47,417 nucleotides of DNA from an uncultured Flavobacteriales bacterium (GCA_913042175.1 CAJWIX010000006.1:1-47417), one strand, 5' to 3'. Counted from the stretch's first letter, positions 1 through 8,319 are shown. Numbers and translations: made by a program. The notes: a model not told the origin generated them from the letters alone.

Positions 1-1286
1 AAATCCACCACCCAAACAGGTTTAAAATCACCCTCTTTAATTAAGCCAAGTTCTTTACCCATCTTTAATCTCAGTTCATTCATTTGATGCTGAGTGTGGG
101 TGGTTTTTCCTGATAATATTAATAACAGATCTCCTGGACTGCATTGGCATCTTTCTCCCCATTGCTGAAGTGTTTCTTGATCGTAAAATTTATCGACAGA
201 AGACTTTGTCGTGCCATCTTCATTGAACTTAACATAAGCTAAGCCTTTTGCTCCAATTTGAGGTCTTTTTACCCAGTTGGTTAAATTGTCTAATTGTTTT
301 CTGGAATAATTGGCTGCGCCTGTAGCTTTTATAGCAATTACACATTCTGCGTCATCAAATACTCGGAACCCCTTATCAGTAGTGAGGTCTTTTATGTAAT
401 TGAATTTCATATCAAATCTCAAATCTGGTTTGTCAGATCCATATAAATTCATGGCATCATCGTAGGAGATGATGGGGAATGAATTTTCAAAAGAAATTCC
501 AAGTACAGTTTTGAATAAATGTTTAACCAACCCTTCAAAAGTGGATAGTATGTCTTTTTGCTCAACAAAAGCCATTTCACAATCAATTTGTGTAAACTCA
601 GGCTGCCTATCAGCTCTTAAATCCTCATCTCTAAAACATTTTACAATTTGAAAATACTTGTCATAACCACTAACCATTAGCAGTTGTTTGAAAGTTTGAG
701 GAGATTGTGGTAAAGCATAGAAATCGGTAGGATTCATTCTGCTCGGAACAACAAAATCTCTAGCTCCTTCTGGAGTAGATTTAATCAAATATGGAGTCTC
801 AATTTCTAGAAAATCAAGATTGGATAAATATGTTCTAGTTTCAATACCTACTTTATGTCTTAGTGAAATGTTTTTCTTTAAGACATTTCTTCTTAGATCA
901 AGGTATCGGTATTTCATTCTCAATTCTTCTCCACCATCAGTTTCATTCTCGATGGTAAATGGAGGTGTTTTAGATTCATTTAAAATGACAAGTTCTGTTA
1001 CTTCTATCTCAATTTCACCAGTGTTAAGTTGTTTGTTTTTATTAGATCTTTCTTTAACAACACCTGTTATTGAAATCACCCATTCTCTACCAACACCACG
1101 AGCTTTTTCACATAGATCTTTGTTGCTATTCTCATTGAAATTGAGTTGTGTTATACCATATCGATCTCTTAAATCGATGAATGTCATGCCGCCTAAATTT
1201 CTAATTTTCTGTACCCAACCACAGAGTTGAATTTTTTTATCAACATCTGTTAATCTTAATTCTCCGTTATTATGTGTTCTGAACAT
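1..1286 (-). CDS. aspS: aspartyl-tRNA synthetase, 3' end cut off by the window
   Basis: Class II aspartyl-tRNA synthetase, which charges tRNA-Asp in the cytoplasm. About 428 N-terminal residues are visible, against roughly 580 expected, so the C-terminal catalytic part with motif 3 lies beyond base 1. The ATG at 1284-1286 opens an OB-fold anticodon-binding domain (RTHNNGELR, then [11 protein letters not shown] and FIDLRDRYG). Further on, [16 protein letters not shown] is the class II motif 2 region, and [18 protein letters not shown] matches the AspRS-specific segment before the bacterial GAD insertion domain. A TTTG/TATTTTTG promoter sits just upstream. The gene is divergent from the small zinc-ribbon gene. 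Identity is secure; whether the enzyme is discriminating or not cannot be judged from the fragment. Confidence 0.95.
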   Translation of the reverse strand, partial: MFRTHNNGELRLTDVDKKIQLCGWVQKIRNLGGMTFIDLRDRYGITQLNFNENSNKDLCEKARGVGREWVISITGVVKERSNKNKQLNTGEIEIEVTELVILNESKTPPFTIENETDGGEELRMKYRYLDLRRNVLKKNISLRHKVGIETRTYLSNLDFLEIETPYLIKSTPEGARDFVVPSRMNPTDFYALPQSPQTFKQLLMVSGYDKYFQIVKCFRDEDLRADRQPEFTQIDCEMAFVEQKDILSTFEGLVKHLFKTVLGISFENSFPIISYDDAMNLYGSDKPDLRFDMKFNYIKDLTTDKGFRVFDDAECVIAIKATGAANYSRKQLDNLTNWVKRPQIGAKGLAYVKFNEDGTTKSSVDKFYDQETLQQWGERCQCSPGDLLLILSGKTTHTQHQMNELRLKMGKELGLIKEGDFKPVWVVD

Positions 1287-1303
1287 ACTCTTATTTTCAG
1301 GGG

Positions 1304-1333
1304 CAAAAATATAATTTTTTTACCCAAACCAAA
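1304..1333 (-). promoter_or_regulatory. promoter of aspS (Bacteroidota type)
   Basis: Reading the minus strand, TTTG (1330-1333) is followed after 18 bases by TATTTTTG (1304-1311). This fits the Bacteroidota vegetative consensus TTTG / TAnnTTTG. The predicted transcript start is only about 10 bases before the aspS ATG. This is a motif match only. Confidence 0.5.
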
Positions 1334-1441
1334 CTACTTACTCACATTGTGTATTAAGGGATTGTTAATAGTTATTTTTTTAGAAGTTTGATTGTGCTTT
1401 AAAATCTCCTAAATTTATAGGTAAACCAAAATACTTATGCC

Positions 1442-1858
1442 ATGATTGATCATAGCCATTATCATTGTCCTAAGTGTAGTAGATCCTTAACTAAGGACAA
1501 AAAGGTAGTGTTAAATTTCAAAAGAAATGAAGCAGATGAATGGAATGAGATATTTCTCAATCCAGAACCTGGAAATTATGATTTTTATACTGTTCCCACT
1601 ACTTTTTTTGAAAAGGGAGAGCACGTTAAATTCTGTTGCCCTAAATGCAATGCTGATTTAACAAGTAAAAAAGACCCAAAATTTGTAGAGTTAAAAATGA
1701 AAGTAAATGACTTTATATATTTTGAGGCACTTTTCTCTTCTGTTTATGGAGACAAAAGGACGTATGTCATTACCCAAGACGATATTGATGTTTATGGAGA
1801 CGCTAGTTATGAAGATATTCCGTTTCCAGATTTGTCGATTGGGGAGGTGCCTTATTAG
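1442..1858 (+). CDS. small zinc-ribbon protein of unknown function
   Basis: A 138-residue soluble protein that I do not recognise. It contains two CPKC knuckles (residues about 9-12 and 66-69), the usual spacing for one zinc ribbon binding a single zinc ion. The C-terminal third is acidic and ends in PFPDLSIGEVPY. There is no signal peptide or membrane segment, so it is probably cytoplasmic. It is divergent from aspS and its stop overlaps the stop of the S41 protease gene by four bases. Base composition resembles the neighbours. Upstream, TACTTATG is only a one-mismatch -7 element. Function cannot be inferred; the ORF is probably real because it fills the gap and has an intact metal-site pattern. 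Confidence 0.7.
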   Translation: MIDHSHYHCPKCSRSLTKDKKVVLNFKRNEADEWNEIFLNPEPGNYDFYTVPTTFFEKGEHVKFCCPKCNADLTSKKDPKFVELKMKVNDFIYFEALFSSVYGDKRTYVITQDDIDVYGDASYEDIPFPDLSIGEVPY

Positions 1859-3417
1859 TTGTTAAGTAATTTAACGGCTAATTGTACATCATTATCATCA
1901 AATGCACTAATGATGTATCTTTCGTTTTCTGTAAAGTAGTAACTAGATAATTCTAGTTTTAGACTTTTATTGAACATGTCGTAATCTTCTATTTTAACAC
2001 TCTCATCTATTCCTTCTTTTGATAAAAAGGCATTTAAATCTTGCTTATTAAGGTGAAAGCTTGTGTTGAATTCACCCAACTCCTTGTATTTAGTTTCTGG
2101 ATTACTTTCATAAAAATCAAAACAAAAATCTCTCCACGCCTGACTGTAAATAACGTTGTAAAATGGGGATAAATAATTTGATGTATCTATGGGTGAAAAA
2201 GCATCTGGCCAAATTCCACCTTTTGCTAAATCCTTTGTCAAGGAGTCTTTATTGGATAGCTCTCCATTGGCTATTCGATTAATTAAATCTTCTTCGTAGT
2301 TAATGGTATCGCCATAGGGTTTCTGAATACATCTGCCTAATGGGGTATAATACCTTGAAGTAGTAATTCTAATTTCAGAAGAATCACTTAACATCAATGG
2401 ACTTTGGACTAATCCTTTTCCAAATGTTCTTCTTCCAACAATAATTCCTCTTTTATGATCTTGTATAGCCCCACTAACAATCTCACTAGCAGATGCAGTT
2501 GTGCTATTGACTAAAATAGCGAGTGCTCCTTCTTTAAAGAGTCCTGCATTTGTGGCATATTGAGACAACCTTGGACTATGTGCACCTTCAGTGTAGACAA
2601 TCATCTGATCTTTTTTAAGAAATTCATCAGCTACATTGATGGCTTGATGTAGGTAGCCTCCACCATTAAATCTTAAATCAAGGATAAGTTTTTTCATTCC
2701 CTTGTTTTGAAGTGATTTAAGTGCAACTTGGAGTTCTTTATCAGTAGAATTAGAAAAGGTAGTTATTTTAATGTATCCAACTCCTGGAGATATAATAGCA
2801 TTTGACACTATTGATTTTAATTTAATTTGGTCTCGTATAATTGTTTTCTCTACAATTTTTTGATCCTTATTAAGGATTTTTAGATCAACTTTAGTCCCTA
2901 TTTTCCCTTTTAACTTCTTTAGAACATCTTCATTGGTTAGGCCAATACTGGCTACATTTTCACCACTAATTTCAATTATTCTATCTCTTTTTTTAATATC
3001 ATTTTTTGCAGATGGTCCTCCTTGAATTACGCCAACTACGGTTAATGTATCACGTAAAATCATGAATCGGATACCAACTCCACCAAAATGACCTACTAAA
3101 GATTCATTTGCTGAAATTCGTTTATCTGCAGGAATGTAACTGGAGTGCGGGTCTAGTTCCTTTAGTATGTTTTGTATGGTTTTTTGTTTTAAGTTTTTCG
3201 CGTCAATAGAATCAACATAGCTATTAAGCAAATGATCTAGTATAAAATTAACTGATTCCCATTTTGTTGATTTATGAGGGTGAATTCCATTTTTGTTGTT
3301 TTGGAAAAATCCAATCCAGTAGGTTGTAGCAGAAAAAACACCAATAAAGAGTACTAGGGTTAAAAGTTTAAAATTTTTATTTCTCAATGGTAAATGGATT
3401 AAGCTGACAAAGTTCAA
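1855..3417 (-). CDS. S41 family C-terminal processing peptidase with PDZ domain
   Basis: A CtpA/Prc-like serine protease of 520 residues, anchored in the inner membrane and facing the periplasm. Residues about 16-38 form one hydrophobic segment (uncleaved anchor). A PDZ domain covers about 105-185 (GHFGGVGIRF, VIQGGPSAKN), followed by the S41 core with the LDLRFNGGGYL substrate-binding loop at about 247-256. The catalytic dyad is visible as Ser311 in TASASEIV and Lys334 in TFGKG. The start is a TTG at 3415-3417, which overlaps the end of the deaminase gene by 41 bases; a second TTG at 3385-3387 would still keep the anchor and cut the overlap to 11 bases. Likely co-transcribed with the deaminase and tRNA-Leu. 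Function in tail-specific cleavage is inferred from the family; the substrate is unknown. Confidence 0.92.
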   Translation of the reverse strand: MNFVSLIHLPLRNKNFKLLTLVLFIGVFSATTYWIGFFQNNKNGIHPHKSTKWESVNFILDHLLNSYVDSIDAKNLKQKTIQNILKELDPHSSYIPADKRISANESLVGHFGGVGIRFMILRDTLTVVGVIQGGPSAKNDIKKRDRIIEISGENVASIGLTNEDVLKKLKGKIGTKVDLKILNKDQKIVEKTIIRDQIKLKSIVSNAIISPGVGYIKITTFSNSTDKELQVALKSLQNKGMKKLILDLRFNGGGYLHQAINVADEFLKKDQMIVYTEGAHSPRLSQYATNAGLFKEGALAILVNSTTASASEIVSGAIQDHKRGIIVGRRTFGKGLVQSPLMLSDSSEIRITTSRYYTPLGRCIQKPYGDTINYEEDLINRIANGELSNKDSLTKDLAKGGIWPDAFSPIDTSNYLSPFYNVIYSQAWRDFCFDFYESNPETKYKELGEFNTSFHLNKQDLNAFLSKEGIDESVKIEDYDMFNKSLKLELSSYYFTENERYIISAFDDNDVQLAVKLLNN

Positions 3418-3808
3418 TACCTGCTTTTTTTAAGAATTTTAAACCAGAGGTATCTTTGTATTCGTTAATGTAAACTAATCTCTTTATTCCAGATTGATGT
3501 ATCAATTTTGCACATTCTTTGCAAGGAGAAAGCGTTAAGTAAAGTGTTGCATCTTCACAACTATTGGTGCTTTTCGCTACTTTTAAAATGGCATTTGCTT
3601 CTGCGTGTAGAACATACCATTTTGTGTAGCCCTCTTCATCTTCACAGGGATTATCAAAACCAGTGGGGGTTCCATTAAACCCATCTGAGATTATCATCCC
3701 GTTTTTAACAATTAGGGCACCCACTTTTTTTCTTTCACAATGGGATAATTTACCCCATTCTTGAGCCATTTTGAGGTAGGCCAGATCATATTTTAATTGT
3801 TTATTAAT
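3377..3808 (-). CDS. dCMP deaminase (ComEB family), apparent ATT start
   Basis: Zinc-dependent deoxycytidylate deaminase, converting dCMP to dUMP for thymidylate synthesis. The zinc site is complete: HAEAN (zinc ligand and catalytic Glu) and PCKEC (two Cys ligands). The first ATG is at 3767-3769, but the frame stays open upstream and encodes KQLKYDLAYLK, which matches the usual N-terminus of this family in Bacteroidota. The only start-like codons between the upstream TAA (3815-3817) and that ATG are ATT at 3806-3808 and CTG at 3782-3784; there is no ATG, GTG or TTG. I therefore place the start at the ATT, giving 143 residues. The gene begins 24 bases after tRNA-Leu on the same strand and its end overlaps the S41 protease gene. 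Product confident, start inferred. Confidence 0.85.
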   Translation of the reverse strand: MNKQLKYDLAYLKMAQEWGKLSHCERKKVGALIVKNGMIISDGFNGTPTGFDNPCEDEEGYTKWYVLHAEANAILKVAKSTNSCEDATLYLTLSPCKECAKLIHQSGIKRLVYINEYKDTSGLKFLKKAGIELCQLNPFTIEK

Positions 3809-3832
3809 AGTGTTTTAGCTCAAGAAAATTTG

Positions 3833-3914
3833 TACCGAAGGTGGGAATCGAACCCACACGCCCGAAGGCACACGAGTTTGAGTCGTGCGCGTCTACCAGT
3901 TCCGCCACTTCGGC
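3833..3914 (-). tRNA. tRNA-Leu (anticodon CAA)
   Basis: A type II tRNA of 82 nt on the minus strand. The acceptor stem GCCGAAG pairs with CTTCGGT (first pair G-U) and is followed by discriminator A; CCA is not encoded. The D stem GCG/CGC flanks a loop with GG. The anticodon stem CACGA/TCGTG holds the loop CTCAAAC, so the anticodon is CAA and the tRNA reads UUG. The long variable arm and the T arm GTGGG-TTCGAAT-CCCAC are all present. Confidence 0.95.
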
Positions 3915-3924
3915 ATGCGATTTG

Positions 3925-3955
3925 CGAAGTTAATCTCAATTTTTTATCTACCAAA
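3925..3955 (-). promoter_or_regulatory. probable promoter of tRNA-Leu and the dCMP deaminase/S41 genes
   Basis: On the minus strand TTTG (3952-3955) is followed after 19 bases by TAACTTCG (3925-3932), one mismatch from TAnnTTTG. It ends 10 bases before the 5' end of the tRNA. Confidence 0.4.
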
Positions 3956-4022
3956 ATAATTTTGAATTATAGCTCAGTAGATAAGTATTATTCATTTTAT
4001 TACATTTAATAGCAAAATATTA

Positions 4023-4565
4023 ATGAAATATTTTTTGAGCATATTATTTGTTGGTGTTTTTATTTTGATAAATGCGCAATCAAAAATGGCTTTAACCAAA
4101 GAGCTGGTTGAGCAGCAAGGTAAATATTACCTCAGAGGAGAGCCTTTTAGTGGTATTGCTTTTGCTAAAAACAAAAAAGGTAAGTTTATAACAGAAGAGC
4201 CTTTTAAAAATGGGTTACTCCATGGTAAGCGTGTTAATTATGATCATAATGGACATGTTTTAGCCCGTGAAAAGTTTAAAAAAGGGAAAGGTATCTATAG
4301 ATTATATCATTTTAACAATAAGCTAAAAAGTATAGGCGCTATGAATAAAAATGTGAAGATTGGAGAATGGAAATACTACAGTACTAAAGGCGTGCTTAAA
4401 GCGAAAGAATTATGGAGTGAAGATATTCCCGACCAATTAGAATGGGAAAAGTTTTATAACAAAAATGGGAACATTGAAACAGAGTTATTTTACAAAGCTG
4501 GATTACTCAAAAAAGAGGTGTATTATGATGAAGAGGGAAAAATTTACAAAACCAATGCAAATTAA
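4023..4565 (+). CDS. secreted MORN-variant (YwqK-like) repeat protein
   Basis: A 180-residue protein with a Sec signal peptide (residues 1-18, ending FILINAQ) and repeated short beta-hairpin units of the YwqK/MORN-variant type: GEPFSGIAF, NGLLHGKRVNYDHNG, KIGEWKYYSTKG, EKFYNKNG, EVYYDEEG. Such proteins are often labelled toxin-antitoxin YwqK antitoxin by automated annotation, but nothing here points to a toxin partner and the signal peptide argues for export. It ends 28 bases before prs, which has its own promoter. The exact role is unknown; in Bacteroidota these repeats are common in envelope proteins. Confidence 0.75.
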   Translation: MKYFLSILFVGVFILINAQSKMALTKELVEQQGKYYLRGEPFSGIAFAKNKKGKFITEEPFKNGLLHGKRVNYDHNGHVLAREKFKKGKGIYRLYHFNNKLKSIGAMNKNVKIGEWKYYSTKGVLKAKELWSEDIPDQLEWEKFYNKNGNIETELFYKAGLLKKEVYYDEEGKIYKTNAN

Positions 4566-4577
4566 TCATAAATGATT

Positions 4578-4585
4578 TACATTTG
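4578..4585 (+). promoter_or_regulatory. -7 element of prs promoter
   Basis: TACATTTG fits TAnnTTTG exactly and ends 8 bases before the prs ATG, so the transcript would have almost no leader. No clear TTTG is seen at the -33 distance. Confidence 0.45.
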
Positions 4586-4593
4586 CACCCCCA

Positions 4594-5532
4594 ATGTCAC
4601 ATCGAGTAAAAATATTAGCTTGTTCAGCATCAGATAAATTAGCCAATGAAATTGCTAACAAATATGGTCAGTCTATAGCAGAATATGAAAGGCAAAGTTT
4701 TAGTGATGGCGAATTTCAGATATCCATTAATGAAACAGTAAGAGGATGTGATGTATTCATAATTCAAAGTACAATTCCACCTGCTGATAACCTAATGGAA
4801 ATGCTTCTTATGATTGATGCTGCTAAGAGGGCATCTGCTCACAAGATTATAGCTGTTATTCCTTATTTTGGTTGGGCAAGGCAAGATAGAAAGGATAAGC
4901 CAAGAGTTGCTATTGGAGCAAAATTGGTAGCCAACATGTTGGTTTCTGCTGGAGTTGACAGGGTGATGACTATGGATTTACATGCCGATCAAATACAAGG
5001 TTTTTTTGAAGTTCCTGTAGATCATTTATTTGCTTCTACGTTATTTGCTCCTTATTTAAAATCCAAAAATTTAGATAATTTAATCATTGCTGCACCAGAC
5101 GCTGGAGGATCTAAAAGAGCCAATGCATATGCTAAATATTTAGATGTTGATTTGGCACTTTGTTACAAACAACGAAAAAAAGCCAATGAAATTGAAAGTA
5201 TGACAATAATTGGTGATGTTAAAGGCAAAGATGTTGTTATTATCGATGACATGATTGATACTGCTGGAACACTAACCAAATCTGCTCAACTTTTTATAGA
5301 ACATGGAGCAAAGTCAGTATCTGCATGTTGTACTCATGCTTTGCTTTCAGGCCCAGCACATGAAAGAATTGAAAACAGTGTATTAAAGGAATTAGTGGTT
5401 ACAAATACAATACCACTCAAAGAAGAAAATAAAAAGATTAAAGTATTATCTGTTGCTAGTTTATTCTCTGATATAATGAAGCAACATGTTAATTTAAAAT
5501 CAATAAGCAAGCATTTTTTGTTTGCCAACTAA
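4594..5532 (+). CDS. prs: ribose-phosphate pyrophosphokinase
   Basis: PRPP synthase of 312 residues, the normal length of the class I enzyme. It makes PRPP from ribose 5-phosphate and ATP for purine, pyrimidine, histidine and NAD synthesis. Visible signatures are the ATP-binding FGWARQDRKD (about residues 92-101), the metal-binding MDLHADQIQGFF with His130, the flexible catalytic loop around CYKQRKK, and the PRPP-binding loop VVIIDDMIDTAGT. It lies directly upstream of rplY with about 20 bases between and probably shares a transcript with rplY and pth. Confidence 0.97.
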   Translation: MSHRVKILACSASDKLANEIANKYGQSIAEYERQSFSDGEFQISINETVRGCDVFIIQSTIPPADNLMEMLLMIDAAKRASAHKIIAVIPYFGWARQDRKDKPRVAIGAKLVANMLVSAGVDRVMTMDLHADQIQGFFEVPVDHLFASTLFAPYLKSKNLDNLIIAAPDAGGSKRANAYAKYLDVDLALCYKQRKKANEIESMTIIGDVKGKDVVIIDDMIDTAGTLTKSAQLFIEHGAKSVSACCTHALLSGPAHERIENSVLKELVVTNTIPLKEENKKIKVLSVASLFSDIMKQHVNLKSISKHFLFAN

Positions 5533-5551
5533 TAAATAAAAAAAAACAAAT

Positions 5552-6217
5552 ATGAAAACAGTATCGTTGAGCGGTTCTCCAAGAGAGAACGTAGGGAAAA
5601 AAGGTGCTGCCAATCTTCGAAGAGAGGGAAGTATTCCTTCTGTTTTATATGGAGGTAAAGAGCAAATTCACTTTTTCATTCCAGAAAATGAAGCCAAAAA
5701 ATTGGTATTCACTCCAAATGTATATCTCATTGAAATGGATATTCAAGGAAAAAAATACAAAGCAATTCTTCAAGAAACCCAGTTGCATCCTGTAACGGAT
5801 AGAATTTTGCACCTTGATTTTTTAGAAGTTTCAGAAGAAACGCCTTTCAAGGTTAAATTACCAGTAAGATTAGAAGGTTTTTCAAAAGGAGTTAGAAATG
5901 GTGGAAGATTAAGACAAAACTTTAGAAAACTTAAAGTATTTGGTTTAGCTAAAGACATGCCAGAGTCTATTACTATAGATATTACACCTATTAAAATTGG
6001 AGACAAAAGAAGGGTTTCTGATTTAACTATTCCTGGACTTAAATTTTTAGATCCTTCAAACGCAGTGGTTGTTGCTGTACAAATGGCAAGAGCAGCTATT
6101 TTAGACGAAGAAGAAGAGGAGACTGAAGAAGGAGCTGAGGGAGCTGAAGGAGAAGGAGCTGAGGGAGCTGAAGGAGCAGAAAAGGCAACTGAATCTGCTG
6201 AGAAGGCTGCTGAATAA
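5552..6217 (+). CDS. rplY: 50S ribosomal protein L25/general stress protein Ctc
   Basis: L25 of the long Ctc type, 221 residues, binding 5S rRNA. The N-terminal beta-barrel domain covers about residues 1-95 (SGSPRENVGKKGAANLRREG, then LQETQLHPVTDRILHLDFLE), followed by the TL5 C-terminal domain (VPVRLEG-like segment LPVRLEGFSKGVRNGG, then TIDITPIKIGDKRRVSDL). From about residue 186 the protein ends in a low-complexity acidic tail of Glu, Gly and Ala, partly encoded by a perfect 24-bp tandem duplication. Acidic tails are common in Bacteroidota L25. Sits between prs and pth, the usual rplY-pth pairing. Confidence 0.96.
   Translation: MKTVSLSGSPRENVGKKGAANLRREGSIPSVLYGGKEQIHFFIPENEAKKLVFTPNVYLIEMDIQGKKYKAILQETQLHPVTDRILHLDFLEVSEETPFKVKLPVRLEGFSKGVRNGGRLRQNFRKLKVFGLAKDMPESITIDITPIKIGDKRRVSDLTIPGLKFLDPSNAVVVAVQMARAAILDEEEEETEEGAEGAEGEGAEGAEGAEKATESAEKAAE
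6128..6175 (+). repeat. two perfect 24-bp tandem copies in the L25 acidic tail
   Basis: Bases 6128-6151 and 6152-6175 are identical. Each copy is eight codons in frame and encodes EGAEGAEG. Half-units of GGAGCTGA/GGGAGCTGA make it further internally repetitive, so copy number could change without a frameshift. Confidence 0.9.
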
Positions 6218-6231
6218 AACTTCTACCTAAG

Positions 6232-6795
6232 TTGAAATTCTTAATCGTTGGTTTAGGAAATCCTGGGGAAGAATATTCAGACACCAGACACAACATTGGA
6301 TTTAAGGCATTGGATTTTGTTTCAGAACAAACCAGTGCCTTTTTTAATGTAGATAAGTTAGGTCAAATAGCTTCATACAAACATCGTGGAAGAACCATTG
6401 TGTTACTAAAACCATCCACTTTTATGAACTTAAGTGGTAAAGCAGTCTCCTATTGGATGAAAAAGGAAAAGATTAAACTTCAAAATCTTCTAGTTGTTAC
6501 AGATGATATAAATCTTCCTACGGGTAAGTTAAGATTGAAAAAAAGAGGATCAGACGGTGGTCATAATGGATTAAAAAACATACAAGAATTGTTGGGAACT
6601 CAAGACTACGCAAGATTAAGAATAGGAGTAGGGAATGAATTTAAGAAAGGGAATCAAGTAAATTATGTTTTAGGAAAATGGACTATTGAAGAAAAAGAAA
6701 CTTTAAATCCCAGGCTTAATTTAATTCAAAAGATAATTGAAGATTTTTCATTCATTGGTGTAGACAGAACAATGAATAGCTATAACAATAAATAG
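6232..6795 (+). CDS. pth: peptidyl-tRNA hydrolase
   Basis: Pth recycles peptidyl-tRNA released by stalled ribosomes. At 187 residues it has normal length. Motifs: FLIVGLGNPGEEY at the N-terminus, DTRHNIGF with the catalytic His, PSTFMNLSG with the conserved Asn, DDINLPTGKLRLK and GSDGGHNGLKN. The start is TTG at 6232-6234, since the conserved KFLIVGLGNPG begins right after it and no ATG is available. Fourteen bases separate it from rplY; it converges on the deoxynucleoside kinase gene with a 9-base gap. Confidence 0.96.
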   Translation: MKFLIVGLGNPGEEYSDTRHNIGFKALDFVSEQTSAFFNVDKLGQIASYKHRGRTIVLLKPSTFMNLSGKAVSYWMKKEKIKLQNLLVVTDDINLPTGKLRLKKRGSDGGHNGLKNIQELLGTQDYARLRIGVGNEFKKGNQVNYVLGKWTIEEKETLNPRLNLIQKIIEDFSFIGVDRTMNSYNNK

Positions 6796-6804
6796 CTTTA
6801 GAAA

Positions 6805-7419
6805 CTAAAAAAGTCCGTGAAGTTCAGCATCTATTTTAGAGATGATTTTACCTAAATCTTCTTGATTCTCATTGTAGGAATTTTCATCAACATCTATAAT
6901 AAGTAGCTTACCTCTATCATAGGTTGAAATCCAGGCTTCATATCTTTCATTCAATCGCTTTAAGTAATCTAAACGAATACTTTCTTCGTAATCTCTGCCC
7001 CTTTTTTGGATATTTTGAACCAATTTAGAAACTGAAGCTCGTAAGTAGATAAGCAAGTCTGGTGCAGAAATAAATGACTCAAGAAGATTAAATAAACTAA
7101 AGTAATTTTCAAAATCTCTAGTTGTCATTAAACCCATTGCATGTAAATTAGGAGCAAAAATGAAGGCATCTTCATAAATAGTTCTATCTTGAATTACAGT
7201 CTTTTCATTCTTTCTTATTTCTTGAATTTGAGTAAATCGACTATTTAAGTAATAAATTTGAAGGTTGAACGACCATCTTTGCATTTCGTCATAAAAGTCC
7301 ATCAAATATGGGTTGTCATCTACATCTTCAAAATGGGTGTCCCAATTGTAATGTTTGGCCAATAAACCAGTTAATGTTGTTTTACCAGCACCAATATTTC
7401 CAGCAATTGCGATATGCAT
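6805..7419 (-). CDS. deoxynucleoside kinase (canonical copy)
   Basis: A 204-residue P-loop kinase of the dNK family, phosphorylating deoxynucleosides in salvage. It shows the Walker A loop GNIGAGKTT (residues 7-15), the base Glu31 in FEDVDDNPYL, the substrate-contacting DRT motif QDRTIYED (Asp78-Arg79) and the Arg-rich LID KRGRDYEE. All catalytic elements look intact, so I expect a working kinase; base preference (A/G or C/T) cannot be decided from sequence alone. Upstream, TTTG-N22-TACCTTAG is a weak promoter candidate near 7447-7480. A second, more divergent family member lies at 12350-12976. Confidence 0.92.
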   Translation of the reverse strand: MHIAIAGNIGAGKTTLTGLLAKHYNWDTHFEDVDDNPYLMDFYDEMQRWSFNLQIYYLNSRFTQIQEIRKNEKTVIQDRTIYEDAFIFAPNLHAMGLMTTRDFENYFSLFNLLESFISAPDLLIYLRASVSKLVQNIQKRGRDYEESIRLDYLKRLNERYEAWISTYDRGKLLIIDVDENSYNENQEDLGKIISKIDAELHGLF

Positions 7420-7497
7420 TATTATATAATTTTTGGTAATCTAAGGTAGAAAAATAGGCCAAGGAAAAGTCAAATGTTAATAACTTTTATATGATTT

Positions 7498-8319
7498 TCA
7501 TGGACTAAATTCAATCTTTTCAATTGTTGTAGAATTGGTCGAAACACCAATAATGTGTTGTATTTCCCCAGTTACTTTTTGATACGATTTATTTTGACAA
7601 ATGGTATCCATTTTAAATTCAAGTTTTTGGTATCGCTTAAAATATATTCCATCGTAGAATAAATAATTGTCATTTCCAATAATAAAACCTTTAGTGGCAT
7701 CTACGTTTATAGTGTTTATTAAGGAGCCAAATTGATCAAATTCATAAACATGTGTTTCTGTAACTGCAAAAAGGTGTTTATTAATTTCACGCATGTTAAT
7801 TATTGGGCCATTGTAATTTGCAAGAATAGCAGATAAGTTTCCACTTCTGTAAATAATAGATGAATGAATATCTATTTTTAAAATTTCATTTACATCAACA
7901 TCAAATAACCATATTCCGTTATCAAAATTACTATTAGCTATGCATGTTGTTTGATATAGGGATAAATTATTTAAGTCTATGTTATTTTCTTGAAGGCTCA
8001 ATGTATTGTCTAATATGCTTATCACCCCTAAGTCTTTATACAATAACAATGGTCTTAGTGGATTGCTGACGTCAAGCTGACCAATTTTTCCTAATTGTTT
8101 GTTGCTGTAAGAATATTGTACTTCTCCAGTAATATTTTTTTTAAATAAGTTGTCGTATGCTACTTCATAAATATATCCGTAGCGGTCCACTGCAATATCA
8201 TCTGCTTTATTTTTGAGCACCAATTGGTTACTTACTTTTTGTGCAGAACAAATTTTAACGCCACTCATTAATAGCGCCATAAATAAGCTAAGACTAGATA
8301 ATAATTTGAGAAATTTCAT
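7498..8319 (-). CDS. secreted protein of unknown function, propeller-like
   Basis: A 273-residue protein with a Sec signal peptide (about residues 1-26, ending VKICSAQ). The mature part has recurring beta-strand-rich stretches such as DDIAVDRYGYIYEVAYDN, SNFDNGIWLFDVD and KHLFAVTETHVYEFDQFG, reminiscent of beta-propeller blades, but no family can be named. Its start overlaps the end of the GH3 gene by 26 bases, suggesting translational coupling in the sppA-GH3 operon. Similar secreted proteins next to GH3 genes occur in Flavobacteriia as far as I recall; I cannot verify that here. Confidence 0.75.
   Translation of the reverse strand: MKFLKLLSSLSLFMALLMSGVKICSAQKVSNQLVLKNKADDIAVDRYGYIYEVAYDNLFKKNITGEVQYSYSNKQLGKIGQLDVSNPLRPLLLYKDLGVISILDNTLSLQENNIDLNNLSLYQTTCIANSNFDNGIWLFDVDVNEILKIDIHSSIIYRSGNLSAILANYNGPIINMREINKHLFAVTETHVYEFDQFGSLINTINVDATKGFIIGNDNYLFYDGIYFKRYQKLEFKMDTICQNKSYQKVTGEIQHIIGVSTNSTTIEKIEFSP

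Noticed and set aside
820-1230. 136-residue plus-strand ORF
   Set aside because: Antisense shadow of aspS, whose minus-strand frame carries clear AspRS motifs.
3797-4009. 70-residue ORF on the plus strand
   Set aside because: It runs through the antisense of tRNA-Leu; its Arg/His-rich product is the well-known false translation of a tRNA complement.
4023-4565. YwqK-like protein as antitoxin of a toxin-antitoxin pair
   Set aside because: It has a signal peptide and no toxin-like neighbour; the antitoxin label is a family-name habit.
6096-6296. 66-residue Leu/Gln-rich minus-strand ORF
   Set aside because: Antisense reading of the repetitive L25 tail.
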